DNA from: a virus
IMG/VR virus record: IMGVR_UViG_3300046004_001278
Location: 1-23,130 of that record
Direction: 5' to 3' (one strand)
DNA length: 23,130 nt
Part shown: positions 7,801 to 16,467 of the stretch, one piece after another
How positions within the stretch are numbered: the first letter of the stretch is position 1
Layout: every line of letters starts with the position of its first letter
The notes under the pieces: model-generated
Seen by the model: the letters and a program-made list of their open reading frames with translations, nothing else
What the model was told of the DNA's origin: nothing
The model's database searches: none
Program-made: the position numbers and the translations under genes

Positions 7801-10059
7801 ATCTTCGGTAATAGTTTGATATCCATCTTGCGTTAATAATCCACCATCAAATGCGCCGTATGGTGGAATAAATGTTGGTGATATTAAACCTTCATATTTT
7901 TCTTTATAAGTTTCTAATAATTGTATTTTATAAAAGAAATTATTAGCTCTTTCTTCTACAGAACTAAAATTTGTAAAATTTGAAAATGTATAATCAGACC
8001 CACTAACATATTGTATATTTAATTTAGTAGTATCTATACCAGTACTTTCTAAAAATCTAGTTACTAAATCATTTGATGTAGTAGAACCACTAGCTATTAA
8101 ATCATCATAAACTTGATAAGCAATACCATTACTTTGTTCTAATGTAAAATTAGGTCCTTTTAATGGATTACAATATATTTCATCAATACCATTAATAGTT
8201 ATTGTTTCAACTATTGGTTGTGATTGTAATTTAGAAATCCAAACTTGTTCATTTGGTTGGATTGATGTAGGTAATGGTTCGTATAACTTTAATATCAAAG
8301 AAGCTTCACTACCAACCCAAGTTGTAATTACTTTTGTATCACCATTACCAATATGTAATAAGTGCGTTAAATATTTTGATGTTTCGTTTTCAAAAATTTT
8401 AGAATCAAATTGAGAAATAAATCCATCTGCAATTCTACTAATAGCAACATTTCTTGGTATTGTTAAATCTCCTTTATCAAACTTAATATTAATAAATTCC
8501 TCCTTACCAACTACAACTTTATATCCACTTTCGTTGTATGGTACTAATTTTAAAGTAATATTTATTAAATCATCAGTTTCAGAAACTTGAGTGCCATCTA
8601 ATTTTAATAACTCTTGAAAATTTAAATTTACTACACCAGCTGCAGTTGCTCTTATAAATCTATCACTACCAACTTTATATATCTTTACATAATCGGTATT
8701 TACAGATTCATAACTTATTACAAAATTTACATCAGTTCCAACAAAATCTGGTCCTTTTAATAATGATGGGTATTTTATATTTCTAATATCAGGTACACCA
8801 ACATACTGCTCACTATTAACATTTATTGTCAATTCAAGCTTCTCACCATCACCATCCGCACCTGAAGGTACTAATATTAATTTATAGTTTCCAATTGTAG
8901 AAAATGCTTTAGCTGGTATAATAATTACTGCACTTTTTGATTCCGCTGATGGACGATTGAAAAGAGATACTCCGGATGTAGCTAAGTTTGAAAATGTAAA
9001 TGTTTGATTATTTATATAAGCAGTAATCTTTGATGTATTACCACTTTTACTTAATCCTATCGGATAATCTGCTTTTGAATTTAAATTGTATTTTCTATTT
9101 GGCTCTGCATTATTTAATGCTAATGTTGGTTTGGTTACTATTTTTGTTACAAATATTTCAGAAATAATACCAATATTATAATTTGCATTATTTAAATCAA
9201 TTGTGGTGGATAAACTATCTTCATTAGATTTAGCCTCTAATGTTTTTTCTTTATATACATCAGATTTTACATTTATAGTTTTAATTCTATAATTTTTTAA
9301 ATCAGCTGATTGTATAATAGCTTTACCCCCATCTGGTATTGCTATTTTATTATTTCCACTTTTTAATACTATTGCTTCTCCAACAGTTAATACACCTTCA
9401 GAATTTACTATATTAGTTATTACACTAACAGATGCATCAGGACCATTTAAATCAATTAAAGTAAATTTTAATAATGGTTCATCTGGTATTATTTGCCTTT
9501 CTAGGTTAAATAAAATAGTATTTGAATATTGTCCATCGCTAAAAGTTATATATGATTGCTCAACATCATCTATATATTTTTTTATATTTATAGTATATAA
9601 TAATTCTTCTGAATATTCTAAACTAGCTATTGGTACGTTGGGTAAACTAGTAAAAATATTTTGCGTATCCATTCCACTATTATTTCCCAATAACTGAGCT
9701 GCCGTATTATAATTTAGATTTCTATTATAATTTGGATTCGTTACTACAGATACTATGTATTTATCACTTGAAACATATCCATCTTTTTTTAATTTAATTT
9801 CCGTATCTCCTTTTAATAATAAATTGCCAGTTGATATTGTAATTGTATTATTTGTTTTTTTAGATATAGATTCGCCATTTACAATAATATCTGCATCTTT
9901 TACATTTGAATCTACATTTATAATATATGATTGATTAGATAGTACAGTATTTGGTGTGTTTGTTAATATTACATTTCCAGTATCAGCAGACGTGATACTT
10001 CCACCACCACCACCGGTTACAACATCTCCATCAATTATTATATCTTCTACTGCTCTCAT
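4825..10059 (-). CDS. Giant baseplate/tail protein: tail-protein-I-like region plus LamG-like lectin domain (1744 aa)
   Basis: The largest gene in the window. Residues 1-25 hold a Gly5 linker. About 30-110 resembles a PEGA-like beta module (IIVNGESI ... LKKDGY), followed by several Ig-like segments to about 650. About 720-985 is helical and contains NLPYLLKHKGTARAMKAIM then ACYGV (about 955-985), the pattern of phage tail protein I (P2 gpI type), a baseplate component. About 1010-1225 is a concanavalin/LamG-type sandwich ending GELDEFRFWTVPL, a likely sugar-binding domain. About 1385-1460 is a second helical segment (LRHYYFERLDNRDIYEYIR, then LSDLAPARTNIVKGLLIEP), followed by three 19-residue repeats (about 1490-1548). 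It occupies the place of T4 gp7-gp10 after gp6, so it likely links the wedge to host-facing parts. Domain borders are estimates. Confidence 0.7.
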   Translation of the reverse strand: MRAVEDIIIDGDVVTGGGGGSITSADTGNVILTNTPNTVLSNQSYIINVDSNVKDADIIVNGESISKKTNNTITISTGNLLLKGDTEIKLKKDGYVSSDKYIVSVVTNPNYNRNLNYNTAAQLLGNNSGMDTQNIFTSLPNVPIASLEYSEELLYTINIKKYIDDVEQSYITFSDGQYSNTILFNLERQIIPDEPLLKFTLIDLNGPDASVSVITNIVNSEGVLTVGEAIVLKSGNNKIAIPDGGKAIIQSADLKNYRIKTINVKSDVYKEKTLEAKSNEDSLSTTIDLNNANYNIGIISEIFVTKIVTKPTLALNNAEPNRKYNLNSKADYPIGLSKSGNTSKITAYINNQTFTFSNLATSGVSLFNRPSAESKSAVIIIPAKAFSTIGNYKLILVPSGADGDGEKLELTINVNSEQYVGVPDIRNIKYPSLLKGPDFVGTDVNFVISYESVNTDYVKIYKVGSDRFIRATAAGVVNLNFQELLKLDGTQVSETDDLINITLKLVPYNESGYKVVVGKEEFINIKFDKGDLTIPRNVAISRIADGFISQFDSKIFENETSKYLTHLLHIGNGDTKVITTWVGSEASLILKLYEPLPTSIQPNEQVWISKLQSQPIVETITINGIDEIYCNPLKGPNFTLEQSNGIAYQVYDDLIASGSTTSNDLVTRFLESTGIDTTKLNIQYVSGSDYTFSNFTNFSSVEERANNFFYKIQLLETYKEKYEGLISPTFIPPYGAFDGGLLTQDGYQTITEDGLFDIQWEIQQFAGVSQAGEAKKVLDTINSLIRGFDGFENFLYKSTNDLAYPKTAEANPLTGLPYYKLRATTHAITIAWYNTLIDLSSEYDKYNPNYLVNNIPEFIKEDYNNNDFLVFLDMIGHHFDILWVYINNLSKTKVLEHKQVNGFSNNLVHSLLESFGWNAKRAFNSELIWEYAFGTYKDGFQKYGMPLADANDEVWRRILNNLPYLLKHKGTARAMKAIMACYGVPQSMLTIMEFGGPQDPTKGGSSKFTFDDRTAAILLREESSIIVPWHSVGATLDYPNCIEFRIRPSGSIDSVATLISGSEFTLDLVNTTGSFYKLELNFGGNDSNSTYFDTALPFVSAITGSPFTYNYTSSFTPSVIISSVYYSGEDGEYAFGPDLKTGSLDFPLSNEHYSNVAINRHNNPDSSSWYEVWLGTSDGNRIITSVSMSMMYNDSQWTGSKPNLVVGGKGYAGELDEFRFWTVPLQRSKFENHTLFPDAINGNDFDSSTKDLMFRLDFEYPKNRTITENIGIKNVAISDNYGEPFAFASNMYSASVYPYQYVPYDRTVTATVPSLGFNYSNKIRFESSSLMPGRDLSYKVRATQKSFDRAPIDSNRLGLFFSPIKELNMDILKAFGDFNIDNYIGDAGDEYKDTYSQLDTLRHYYFERLDNRDIYEYIRLIKYIDKSLFEVLSDLAPARTNIVKGLLIEPHYLERSKTRWTKPESLRNDFETSIDTNKNYILESESIPKDAHINAEEVVLLTSDISNEETTIDANEVIVFEGTNQNYDTIIDTSEIITFESSAPFYDTFIQCPTGASLVGEADSFTFTEIGMDKDSLANRGFGLYAKHGTGIVSNYDPLFGNYHPTSGSRKSIFLVKEQYTQKINTLVKGWPTNGALLGEAQKYEKVSVINYKYKVSTLPYSGSISIGNEVVEVTALNGYFPTHYRYKNNLGEGMIRSFWKGSQQTAATTPDGLDPVETFTTNPNILKVAKTGRGSGEPILEVD

Positions 10060-10063
10060 TTTT

Positions 10064-11290
10064 TTATTTTTGTGCTTTACCCCTTTCTACATCGGACCTA
10101 ATTCTACCATCATTTCCATCATATCCATCATCTAAGAAACCACCACCTCCACCGCCGCCAGTTCCACCACCACCACTATCAGGTGGAGGTATATAATCCG
10201 GCTCATCATCAGGTGTTATTATTTTAATATCTATTGGTTCTTCCTCTGGTAATTCAATTTTAATTTGCTTTTCCAACTCCAATTGAATGTCTGTTTGTGT
10301 TAGTGTTTTAGATTCTCCAACATTTACAACAGGAGATGTAGTATCTACTAATGTATCAGATTCTAATGATTGTAGTACATTTCCCACTGTATCCATAGAT
10401 TCATTTATCCCAGAATCAAATGTTGTTGCTGTTTTAATATCTTGCTTTGATAAATAGTATTCTATTGTACTAACTAAAATTGTTTTACAAATTTCTATAA
10501 TTTCAGTTTTTGATAATTCAATTTTTGTTTTTTTATTACTAGGTTTACCATAATTTATATTTTTTAAATCAGATATCCTATTTGTAAATTCATACGTTGA
10601 AGCTTCTAAAAATTTATTATGTATTGTTGTTATAAATGTATCAAAATTTTTTATTTTAAATTCACCAATCATTTTGTTCAACCACTTTTCAGAATACTTT
10701 CTTTTCATAAATGAATTTATTGTAGTTGGTGTAATTGCTTCTACAAAATTAAAAGAAGAATTTATAGTATCATCTCTAAATTCACCTCCCATCATAAATA
10801 AAGAAAATCTATCTTCCAATTCTTTGTTTATATTATTTGCATCTCTTATAGGAAATAATCTAACTTCTGTTCTAGATGGGGATATTTCAGATATCCAAAG
10901 TTTATCATTATTTATCTCACTTCCAACTCTTTTATTAATAAGAGTTATTTGTGTTTTAAAATTTCCATTATTATATCCAGCTTCTCTTAACAATCTTTCA
11001 ACATCTATAAAATATTCATTTGGTAATTTATATTTTTGAAATTCAGTACCTTCTGCTATTAAAAAATAATCTTTTATATTATCAGTTGTCAATGGTATAT
11101 ATCTAACTAAATTACCGTCTTTTTGCGGTAGTTGATTATCATTTATATCATATATAATAAATTCAATACAATCGTTTTGTCCTAATCCAAAAAAAGACTG
11201 AATATCTCCGTTTTCAAATATTTTTCTATCATTTGAATTAACACGATATCCTTTGTTATCTAATATTTCTTTGAATGTTTTTATTGCCAT
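10064..11290 (-). CDS. Baseplate-region structural protein with Gly-rich C-terminal tail (408 aa)
   Basis: I do not recognise a named family. The N-terminal 150 residues look like a compact mixed domain (IEFIIYDINDNQLPQ ... KLWISEISPSRTEVRLFPI); the last motif is of the kind found in phage baseplate and neck proteins. Residues about 160-285 are helical and Lys-rich. From about 300 the chain becomes acidic and Pro-rich (EEEPIDIKI, DDEPDYIPPP) and then carries a Gly run (GGGG-T-GGGGGGG) before an Asp/Arg-rich end. The last third is therefore probably a flexible tether. It lies between the 353-aa and 1744-aa genes with a 4-nt gap to the latter, whose own N-terminus also has a Gly5 linker. A wedge or wedge-to-fibre connector role is inferred from gene order only. 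Confidence 0.5.
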   Translation of the reverse strand: MAIKTFKEILDNKGYRVNSNDRKIFENGDIQSFFGLGQNDCIEFIIYDINDNQLPQKDGNLVRYIPLTTDNIKDYFLIAEGTEFQKYKLPNEYFIDVERLLREAGYNNGNFKTQITLINKRVGSEINNDKLWISEISPSRTEVRLFPIRDANNINKELEDRFSLFMMGGEFRDDTINSSFNFVEAITPTTINSFMKRKYSEKWLNKMIGEFKIKNFDTFITTIHNKFLEASTYEFTNRISDLKNINYGKPSNKKTKIELSKTEIIEICKTILVSTIEYYLSKQDIKTATTFDSGINESMDTVGNVLQSLESDTLVDTTSPVVNVGESKTLTQTDIQLELEKQIKIELPEEEPIDIKIITPDDEPDYIPPPDSGGGGTGGGGGGGFLDDGYDGNDGRIRSDVERGKAQK

Positions 11291-11302
11291 AATTGTAATC
11301 TA

Positions 11303-12364
11303 TTAATATTTGTATATATGTACAGTAAAGTCTTTATTTTCAGTTTTAGTTCCATCTGATATTATTATACTAAATGTAAAATCATATTCTGCTGGCTTTC
11401 TTTTTCTTCTCCCACCTTTAAATCCTTTGAAGTATGCAGATGGTACTTTTAAATCAAATCTTTTAGTATCACCTGCTTTTATTGTAACAGGCAATGCAAA
11501 TCCAAAATCCCAAATAGATTGATTACCAGCTCCTGAAAATTTAATATCAACAGTTATTTCTTTTTTTCCAGTTAATCCAGAAGATGCAATTACTTCAAAA
11601 TAAGTTCTGAATGTTTTTGAATAATCATTACCCGGAGGTCCAAATCCGTTGGGTGGTGCACCGGCACCATTATAATCCATACCAATCATTTTTGGAGTAC
11701 TTTCTTTCGTAGGGTCACCTTTATCAAATAATATACTTGCTAATTGTCCAGTTGAAACTGCTCCTGCTGCTATTGATTGTTCTTTTGCAGATGCTGCTAT
11801 TCTTAACGCACTCAACTCTTGCTCCAATGATTGGTTTCTAGCATACAAAGATACTCTTTGAATTGCTTCAGATGTACCTTTTTGAATTGAATTTTGTAAT
11901 TCAGTAATAGTACTTGAAATTTTTGTTGTTAATTGCCCAGTTTGATTTTGTGATGCTGCTAAGTTTAAATCTTTTAAATCCAATTGTACTTTTAAACTTT
12001 CTGATACAATTTCCACATCCTGCACCTTTGCTCTCAAATCCAATACAGTTCTATTTAAAGTAACTACTTGTACAGTTAAATCAATTACCGATTGAGTTGC
12101 TTCATTGTATATTGGTCTTGGAACTCTATCATCAAATGGCGGTGGTTCTGGCGGTAGTAACTCAAAAATTCTAGTATCAATAGATTTAACTAATTCTACT
12201 TCATTGTATTTCGGTTTTACTAATTTTCCAGAAATAACACCATCTTCATTATTAGTTTGTTCAAATGTATGGACACCAAAAGTATTTTTACTAGTAATTG
12301 CGTTTGAACCACTAATCAAAAGTTCACTTATTAATTGTTCATTTTGTAATCCTGTCTTTGCCAT
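11303..12364 (-). CDS. Coiled-coil structural protein with C-terminal beta-sandwich (353 aa)
   Basis: Residues about 85-200 form a long coiled-coil region with clear heptad-like hydrophobic spacing (VIDLTVQVVTLNRTVLDL, then KVQDVEIVSESLKVQLDL and following). After a short Gly/Pro-rich link (about 230-245) the last 110 residues look like an Ig-like or jelly-roll sandwich (FRTYFEVIAS ... FTFSIIISDGTKTENKDF) with a basic loop GGRRKRKP. The N-terminal 65 residues are polar. This trimeric-rod-plus-globular-head plan is typical of short tail fibres or baseplate pins. The gene follows the DNRLRE-like gene by 2 nt in the baseplate block. No database family is recognised, and the fibre or pin role is inferred from the architecture. 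Confidence 0.5.
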   Translation of the reverse strand: MAKTGLQNEQLISELLISGSNAITSKNTFGVHTFEQTNNEDGVISGKLVKPKYNEVELVKSIDTRIFELLPPEPPPFDDRVPRPIYNEATQSVIDLTVQVVTLNRTVLDLRAKVQDVEIVSESLKVQLDLKDLNLAASQNQTGQLTTKISSTITELQNSIQKGTSEAIQRVSLYARNQSLEQELSALRIAASAKEQSIAAGAVSTGQLASILFDKGDPTKESTPKMIGMDYNGAGAPPNGFGPPGNDYSKTFRTYFEVIASSGLTGKKEITVDIKFSGAGNQSIWDFGFALPVTIKAGDTKRFDLKVPSAYFKGFKGGRRKRKPAEYDFTFSIIISDGTKTENKDFTVHIYKY

Positions 12365-12366
12365 TA

Positions 12367-13437
12367 TTAATTTTTAACTAAACTAAATGTAGTATCATTA
12401 TCAAAGTATTCAACACTTCCGTTATTGTCTATTTTAAATTCTATTTTGTAAACTCTATTAGCTTCCCAATTTGAAAAATTAACTTTTATATAATTTCCAT
12501 TAGAATCACAACTAATTTTAGAATAATCGCTAAATGGGATTATAATATCATTAGATGCATAATCTTTTATTTGATAATAGGTTGTAGTTGGTAAATATTT
12601 TGAAGTTGAATATCCAAATGTATCTGAAAATGTTTTTATCGGATATAACTCTCTACCAAAAATTTGTATCTTTGCAATAGTACCTACTTTATATTCTTTT
12701 TTCAAATTAGTTACACCAACTTTAATATCATTTGCAGTTAGTGCTGCCAATGAACCAGTAGAAAATACTGAATCATCCCAACCTATTCTTATTTTTGGTT
12801 GATATATAGTATGCGTTTCCTTACTAAAGAATTTTAAAATTCCATAATCAGCAGTATCACTTTCATTTGTATTTGAGTATTTTAAAATAATACCATCGTT
12901 TGGAATTGAGCTACTTACAAAAGCTCTTAACAATGATATTACATTCATATTAATATCCGTAGTTTGGTAACTAAATGTTTGAGATGCATTATACGTTGTG
13001 TACCATGTCCCACCACCTCCATTATTAATACTAGCGGTTGTATTTGTTTCAAAATTATTTTGTAACCACTCTAACGAACTATCACCCTCTCTATAATTCC
13101 AAGTTACACCTTGCGTTGATATATTATCAAATCTAGTACCAGTACCCATTTCCCAACTTCCAGAAATTGGATTTGCATATATAGTGTATTCTAATGGAAT
13201 TTCTTCACTTTTAGTTTCTTTTAGTATCAATTCAGCTACGCTCATTGAAATACTATTATTAGAAATTGATGCTGATATATACCCTACATCAAATTTAAGT
13301 AGAGCATGAGATACATCTTTGATGTTTCCATAATACACTTTACTTATTTCCAATATCTCATCTAAACCAGTATTTTGATTTGGCTGTTGTAAGTAAACCG
13401 ATGCATCTTTTGATGCTGTTAAAAAATAGTATGCCAT
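12367..13437 (-). CDS. DNRLRE-domain-like baseplate-region protein (356 aa)
   Basis: The N-terminal 215 residues follow the DNRLRE pattern, known from bacterial surface proteins: an opening with DASVYLQ, a partner strand HALLKFDV, then an AELILKE strand, YANPISGSWEMGTG, the GVTWNY turn, and DGIILKY before the final strands. The remaining 140 residues are a separate beta-rich domain with an FGRELYPIKTF segment. No signal peptide is present, which fits a virion protein and not a secreted one. Its start codon overlaps the gp6 stop (TAATG), indicating coupled translation, and it occupies the position of T4 gp7. A carbohydrate- or surface-contact role is plausible. The DNRLRE assignment is by eye and moderate. 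Confidence 0.55.
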   Translation of the reverse strand: MAYYFLTASKDASVYLQQPNQNTGLDEILEISKVYYGNIKDVSHALLKFDVGYISASISNNSISMSVAELILKETKSEEIPLEYTIYANPISGSWEMGTGTRFDNISTQGVTWNYREGDSSLEWLQNNFETNTTASINNGGGGTWYTTYNASQTFSYQTTDINMNVISLLRAFVSSSIPNDGIILKYSNTNESDTADYGILKFFSKETHTIYQPKIRIGWDDSVFSTGSLAALTANDIKVGVTNLKKEYKVGTIAKIQIFGRELYPIKTFSDTFGYSTSKYLPTTTYYQIKDYASNDIIIPFSDYSKISCDSNGNYIKVNFSNWEANRVYKIEFKIDNNGSVEYFDNDTTFSLVKN

Positions 13438-15470
13438 TATTTTACTCTGCCTTTTATGTCTGCATCAGGAAACTTAATTTCAAAAATTGAAGGGTCTAAA
13501 GATGGATATACAATCTTATCTTTAGTTGCCGCATCTATATTATATGAATTTGAAGAATACTTTCCAGCACATTTGTTTGTTATTATAACTTTTGGAACTG
13601 ATGAAACTCCTTCAACATTTGCTATTAATAATTCAACTTCGCTCAAATTAATAGTTTGATTAAAAGACCAATTATTAATATTAAAATAATCTTTCAACTC
13701 AATTATACATTTTGTCAATACTTCACTTTTATTGTAGTTTCCAAAAACAACTATTTCAAAATCAATACCGATATTAATTACAAATCCATCATTAATATTA
13801 ATACCATCTGTTAATAATCTATATTCATTTAAATATGTTTTAAGATTTTCTTTAACTGCTCTATTAAGATTAGTAAGATGTCCATTTATATCATATCCTA
13901 ACAAATAAAGATTAATTGCAAATGGATTATTTTTTTCATTTTCATTTGCAGTTTTACCAATTAAATATTTAGTAATATCTGCTTTTACACTTCCTTCTGT
14001 TGGTTCTTGTGAATCTGGTTTATTAACAAAACTCATAACTAAATCAGTAAACTCTTGTAAATGATTAGGCGATGCTAATATGGATGCCGGTGAGTTATTA
14101 TCCAATGTACCATCAGCCACAGCATATGCTTTTGCAATTCCACCATACTTTGAAGGTAATGATAATACTCTAATTTGATAATCTTTTGCAGTAACAGCCC
14201 TATTTTGAGCTCCAAAGTTTGCTAATGAGTTTTGTCTAATTTCTTCTAATGTTTCACCATCCCTACCTCCAGTAGCTGGAATTTCATTATCAACAGCTAC
14301 AGAATTTTTTATAGTATTATATGTTATTCTATCCGCATTGTTAAAAGCTGATATATCATCATCAAATTCTATTCCTGTTATTTTTGTTAATTGCCCTTGC
14401 GATATATTGGATGCAACACCACCACCAACATAATACTTTACAGTTATTGTTGTATTTGATGGAGATGTACCATATGTTTTTGTTTTTAAGAAGTTTGTTG
14501 GGTCAAATGATTCTTCTAATCTACTAATAGAATTTGGTAACCCCAATCCAACATTTTTTAAATTAGGAATTAATTGCTCATCAGATGCAGTTGGGTCACC
14601 AGCTCCGAATTGAATAGTTGTTGTACTATCTTGATTTATTTTAGTAGTAAATCTTTTTGGAGTCTTAATTGTTTTTAAAATATATGGTACTGTTGATTTA
14701 AATTGATATAAATCTTGGTCATTTGCTTCTGTATTTGGATAATCTATAAATACCATTTCTTGTGCCAAATATGGAACTTCATAATATTTGTTACCATTTG
14801 AATCTCTAACATCATATATAGAAATTATATTAGTATCTTCTAAATCAATTTTTTGAAAAGATTCATAATCGCCAAAAGATACCTCTTTTTGTTTTACAAC
14901 AGCAGATATTACTTGTACATATTTTTTAATTAAATAGAATATCGGTTCTCCAGTATTTGCATCTCTTTCATACACAGTAATTTCTCTATCCGTTGCATCT
15001 TCAAAATCAACAAGATTAGTTGTCCTAAATTCAATATCATTAGTTGATTGTACCGCTAATCCTTCTTTAATTCTTAAATAAAATTTTGAATCAGGTTTAT
15101 TATTAAATCCACTTCCAATTGATGGAACTAACTGATATATAGATAATGTAGATATTGCTGGTGCAGTAACTTTTGGTTTATATCCTAAAAATTGTGCCAA
15201 TGCTAACATACTTTGTTCATCTTCTGCATATGGCATTAAAGATTCTTTTAAAGTATCATCAATATAATATCCTAACACATCACCAATATAAGATGCCATT
15301 TCAATAAACATCATACCAGGTGAAGTTTCATTAAAATCAGAATATGTTTTTGGAAAATATGTTTTAGAAAATTCTATAAGATTAGCTCTAAAGCTGGAGA
15401 AGTCTTTGTTAAGATATTTTATATCCTTTCCTTTATTTTTAAAATTTCTATTTGTAGTGTTTATTGCCAT
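13437..15470 (-). CDS. Baseplate wedge protein gp6-like (baseplate J family)
   Basis: Central wedge subunit of contractile-tail baseplates: in T4, gp6 dimers form the inner ring that opens when the sheath contracts. At 677 residues it is close to T4 gp6 (660). The N-terminal part has the typical PGMMFIEMASYIGDVLGYY motif (about 50-65) and ESLMPYAEDEQSMLALAQFL (about 70-90). The middle has DGETLEEIRQNSLANFG followed by NRAVTAKDYQ (about 400-430), the baseplate-J hallmark. It follows gp25 with a 5-nt gap, the same pairing as in T4-like phages and in type VI secretion and other contractile systems (gp25 and gp6 equivalents). It overlaps the next gene by TAATG. Well supported. Confidence 0.92.
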   Translation of the reverse strand: MAINTTNRNFKNKGKDIKYLNKDFSSFRANLIEFSKTYFPKTYSDFNETSPGMMFIEMASYIGDVLGYYIDDTLKESLMPYAEDEQSMLALAQFLGYKPKVTAPAISTLSIYQLVPSIGSGFNNKPDSKFYLRIKEGLAVQSTNDIEFRTTNLVDFEDATDREITVYERDANTGEPIFYLIKKYVQVISAVVKQKEVSFGDYESFQKIDLEDTNIISIYDVRDSNGNKYYEVPYLAQEMVFIDYPNTEANDQDLYQFKSTVPYILKTIKTPKRFTTKINQDSTTTIQFGAGDPTASDEQLIPNLKNVGLGLPNSISRLEESFDPTNFLKTKTYGTSPSNTTITVKYYVGGGVASNISQGQLTKITGIEFDDDISAFNNADRITYNTIKNSVAVDNEIPATGGRDGETLEEIRQNSLANFGAQNRAVTAKDYQIRVLSLPSKYGGIAKAYAVADGTLDNNSPASILASPNHLQEFTDLVMSFVNKPDSQEPTEGSVKADITKYLIGKTANENEKNNPFAINLYLLGYDINGHLTNLNRAVKENLKTYLNEYRLLTDGININDGFVINIGIDFEIVVFGNYNKSEVLTKCIIELKDYFNINNWSFNQTINLSEVELLIANVEGVSSVPKVIITNKCAGKYSSNSYNIDAATKDKIVYPSLDPSIFEIKFPDADIKGRVK

Positions 15471-15475
15471 AGTAA

Positions 15476-15904
15476 TTATGCTTGGATGTTAAATGATAGA
15501 GTTTCTAAATTAACATTATTTTGTATTCTAAATCTCAAAGAAACATTTACTTGATTACTATCTTTGAATTCATTTGTTTGCTCTATTGATATATCTTCAA
15601 TTGTTACAAATGGTAACCAAGTTTCCATTGAACTGTTTATTGTATCTTCTATCTTTTGAGCTAAATCTTCATCATTCATTTCAAATAATAATTCTTGCAT
15701 ACCACTACCTAAATTTGGTTGCATTAACCTTTCATATTTTTTAGTAAGTAATAGATTTTTTATATTTGATTTAGTTTGCTCTATTGTTGTAAATGATTGA
15801 TTGAAAGCGGTATTACCAATTTGTATAGGCAGTGTTATACCAATAGCATAATCATTATACTTTTCGGTATCTTTTACTAATTTTTGCCCTAATACAATTG
15901 CCAT
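15476..15904 (-). CDS. Baseplate wedge protein gp25-like (GPW/gp25 family)
   Basis: A 142-residue protein of the gp25/GPW family, present in nearly all contractile injection systems; it anchors sheath to wedge. The recognisable core runs from NIKNLLLTKKYERLMQPNLG (about 46-65) through ELLFEMNDEDLA to EDTINSSMETWLPFVTIEDI (about 87-106), then the paired strands VNVSLRFRIQ and LETLSFNI. The first 40 residues hold a short helix and an IGITLPIQIG strand. T4 gp25 is 132 residues, so the length fits. It is not a lysozyme, despite older labels for this family. The start overlaps the stop of the 166-aa gene (TAATG). Very secure. Confidence 0.93.
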   Translation of the reverse strand: MAIVLGQKLVKDTEKYNDYAIGITLPIQIGNTAFNQSFTTIEQTKSNIKNLLLTKKYERLMQPNLGSGMQELLFEMNDEDLAQKIEDTINSSMETWLPFVTIEDISIEQTNEFKDSNQVNVSLRFRIQNNVNLETLSFNIQA

Positions 15905-16404
15905 TACTTCTTTTTAAATCTTTTTACAAGTTCTGAATAATCCCTATTCAAAGCTTTATCTATTTCAGCTACTCCAGTGTTTACACCCAATCCAGTTGGT
16001 TGAGGTCCTTTAGCCATTTCACCATAACCCATTTTTTCAGCTAATGCACTTCCACCTGCAATTGAACCCATATCACCTTGTCCAAAATTCATTGTTCTAA
16101 AACCACCATCTCCCTGCGGAATACCACCTTTAGTTTCATTAAGGATTTGATTAATCATCGGGTTTTTACTGAATTGCTTTGTTGGTGCTACGTTTTGAAC
16201 TACCGATTCTTTAATAGTATCATCTCCCAATATAGCCTTAGCCATTGAGATACTCTTTGATACTGGTTTTGGGGCTACCTTTGTTTCAGATAGCATTTTT
16301 TTCATTTCAGCCTTCACACCTTCCTTAATTAAAGCAGGTAATTGCTCTTTAAGCTCCTCTTTAATAAGAATTTGAATGGCTTCTAATAGTTTATCCATGT
16401 CCAT
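15904..16404 (-). CDS. Structural protein of the baseplate region (166 aa), function unknown
   Basis: First gene of the longest block, preceded by an ATATTTATA motif. The N-terminal 40 residues are an amphipathic, Glu/Lys-rich helix (LLEAIQILIKEELKEQLPAL), probably a coiled coil. The middle is low in hydrophobics and Gly/Met/Gln-rich (about 95-135, GGFRTMNFGQGDMGSIAGG). The end is basic (ELVKRFKKK). Small proteins of this layout sit next to gp25 in several marine T4-like phages and are labelled virion structural proteins; I rely on memory of gene order for that. A role as a connector between hub or tube and wedge is possible. No catalytic motif is visible. Confidence 0.55.
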   Translation of the reverse strand: MDMDKLLEAIQILIKEELKEQLPALIKEGVKAEMKKMLSETKVAPKPVSKSISMAKAILGDDTIKESVVQNVAPTKQFSKNPMINQILNETKGGIPQGDGGFRTMNFGQGDMGSIAGGSALAEKMGYGEMAKGPQPTGLGVNTGVAEIDKALNRDYSELVKRFKKK

Positions 16405-16431
16405 AATATTCTATTCTTTGTTTGTTATGTT

Positions 16432-16440
16432 TATAAATAT
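16432..16440 (-). promoter_or_regulatory. ATATTTATA motif, candidate late promoter (baseplate wedge block)
   Basis: Exact nonamer 27 nt before the ATG at 16404, in a 63-nt gap. It is followed by AACATAA, matching the extended ACA form. It would drive seven genes from the 166-aa gene through the 1744-aa gene. Confidence 0.55.
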
Positions 16441-16467
16441 TTAAATTAAGTATTTTTGAGATTTAAC

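Noticed and set aside
10674-11039. Plus-strand open frame of 121 codons
   Set aside because: It lies wholly opposite the 408-aa gene, has no start context or promoter, and its hydrophobic composition is what an AT-rich antisense frame gives. The same applies to the plus-strand frames at 6263-6494, 11310-11522, 12105-12377, 13456-13659, 16863-17102, 18258-18512, 19938-20207 and 21880-22116.
15476-15904. Lysozyme activity for the gp25-like protein
   Set aside because: The family was once labelled lysozyme, but this is a structural wedge protein. No catalytic motif is present, and the muralytic candidate is the 433-aa protein.
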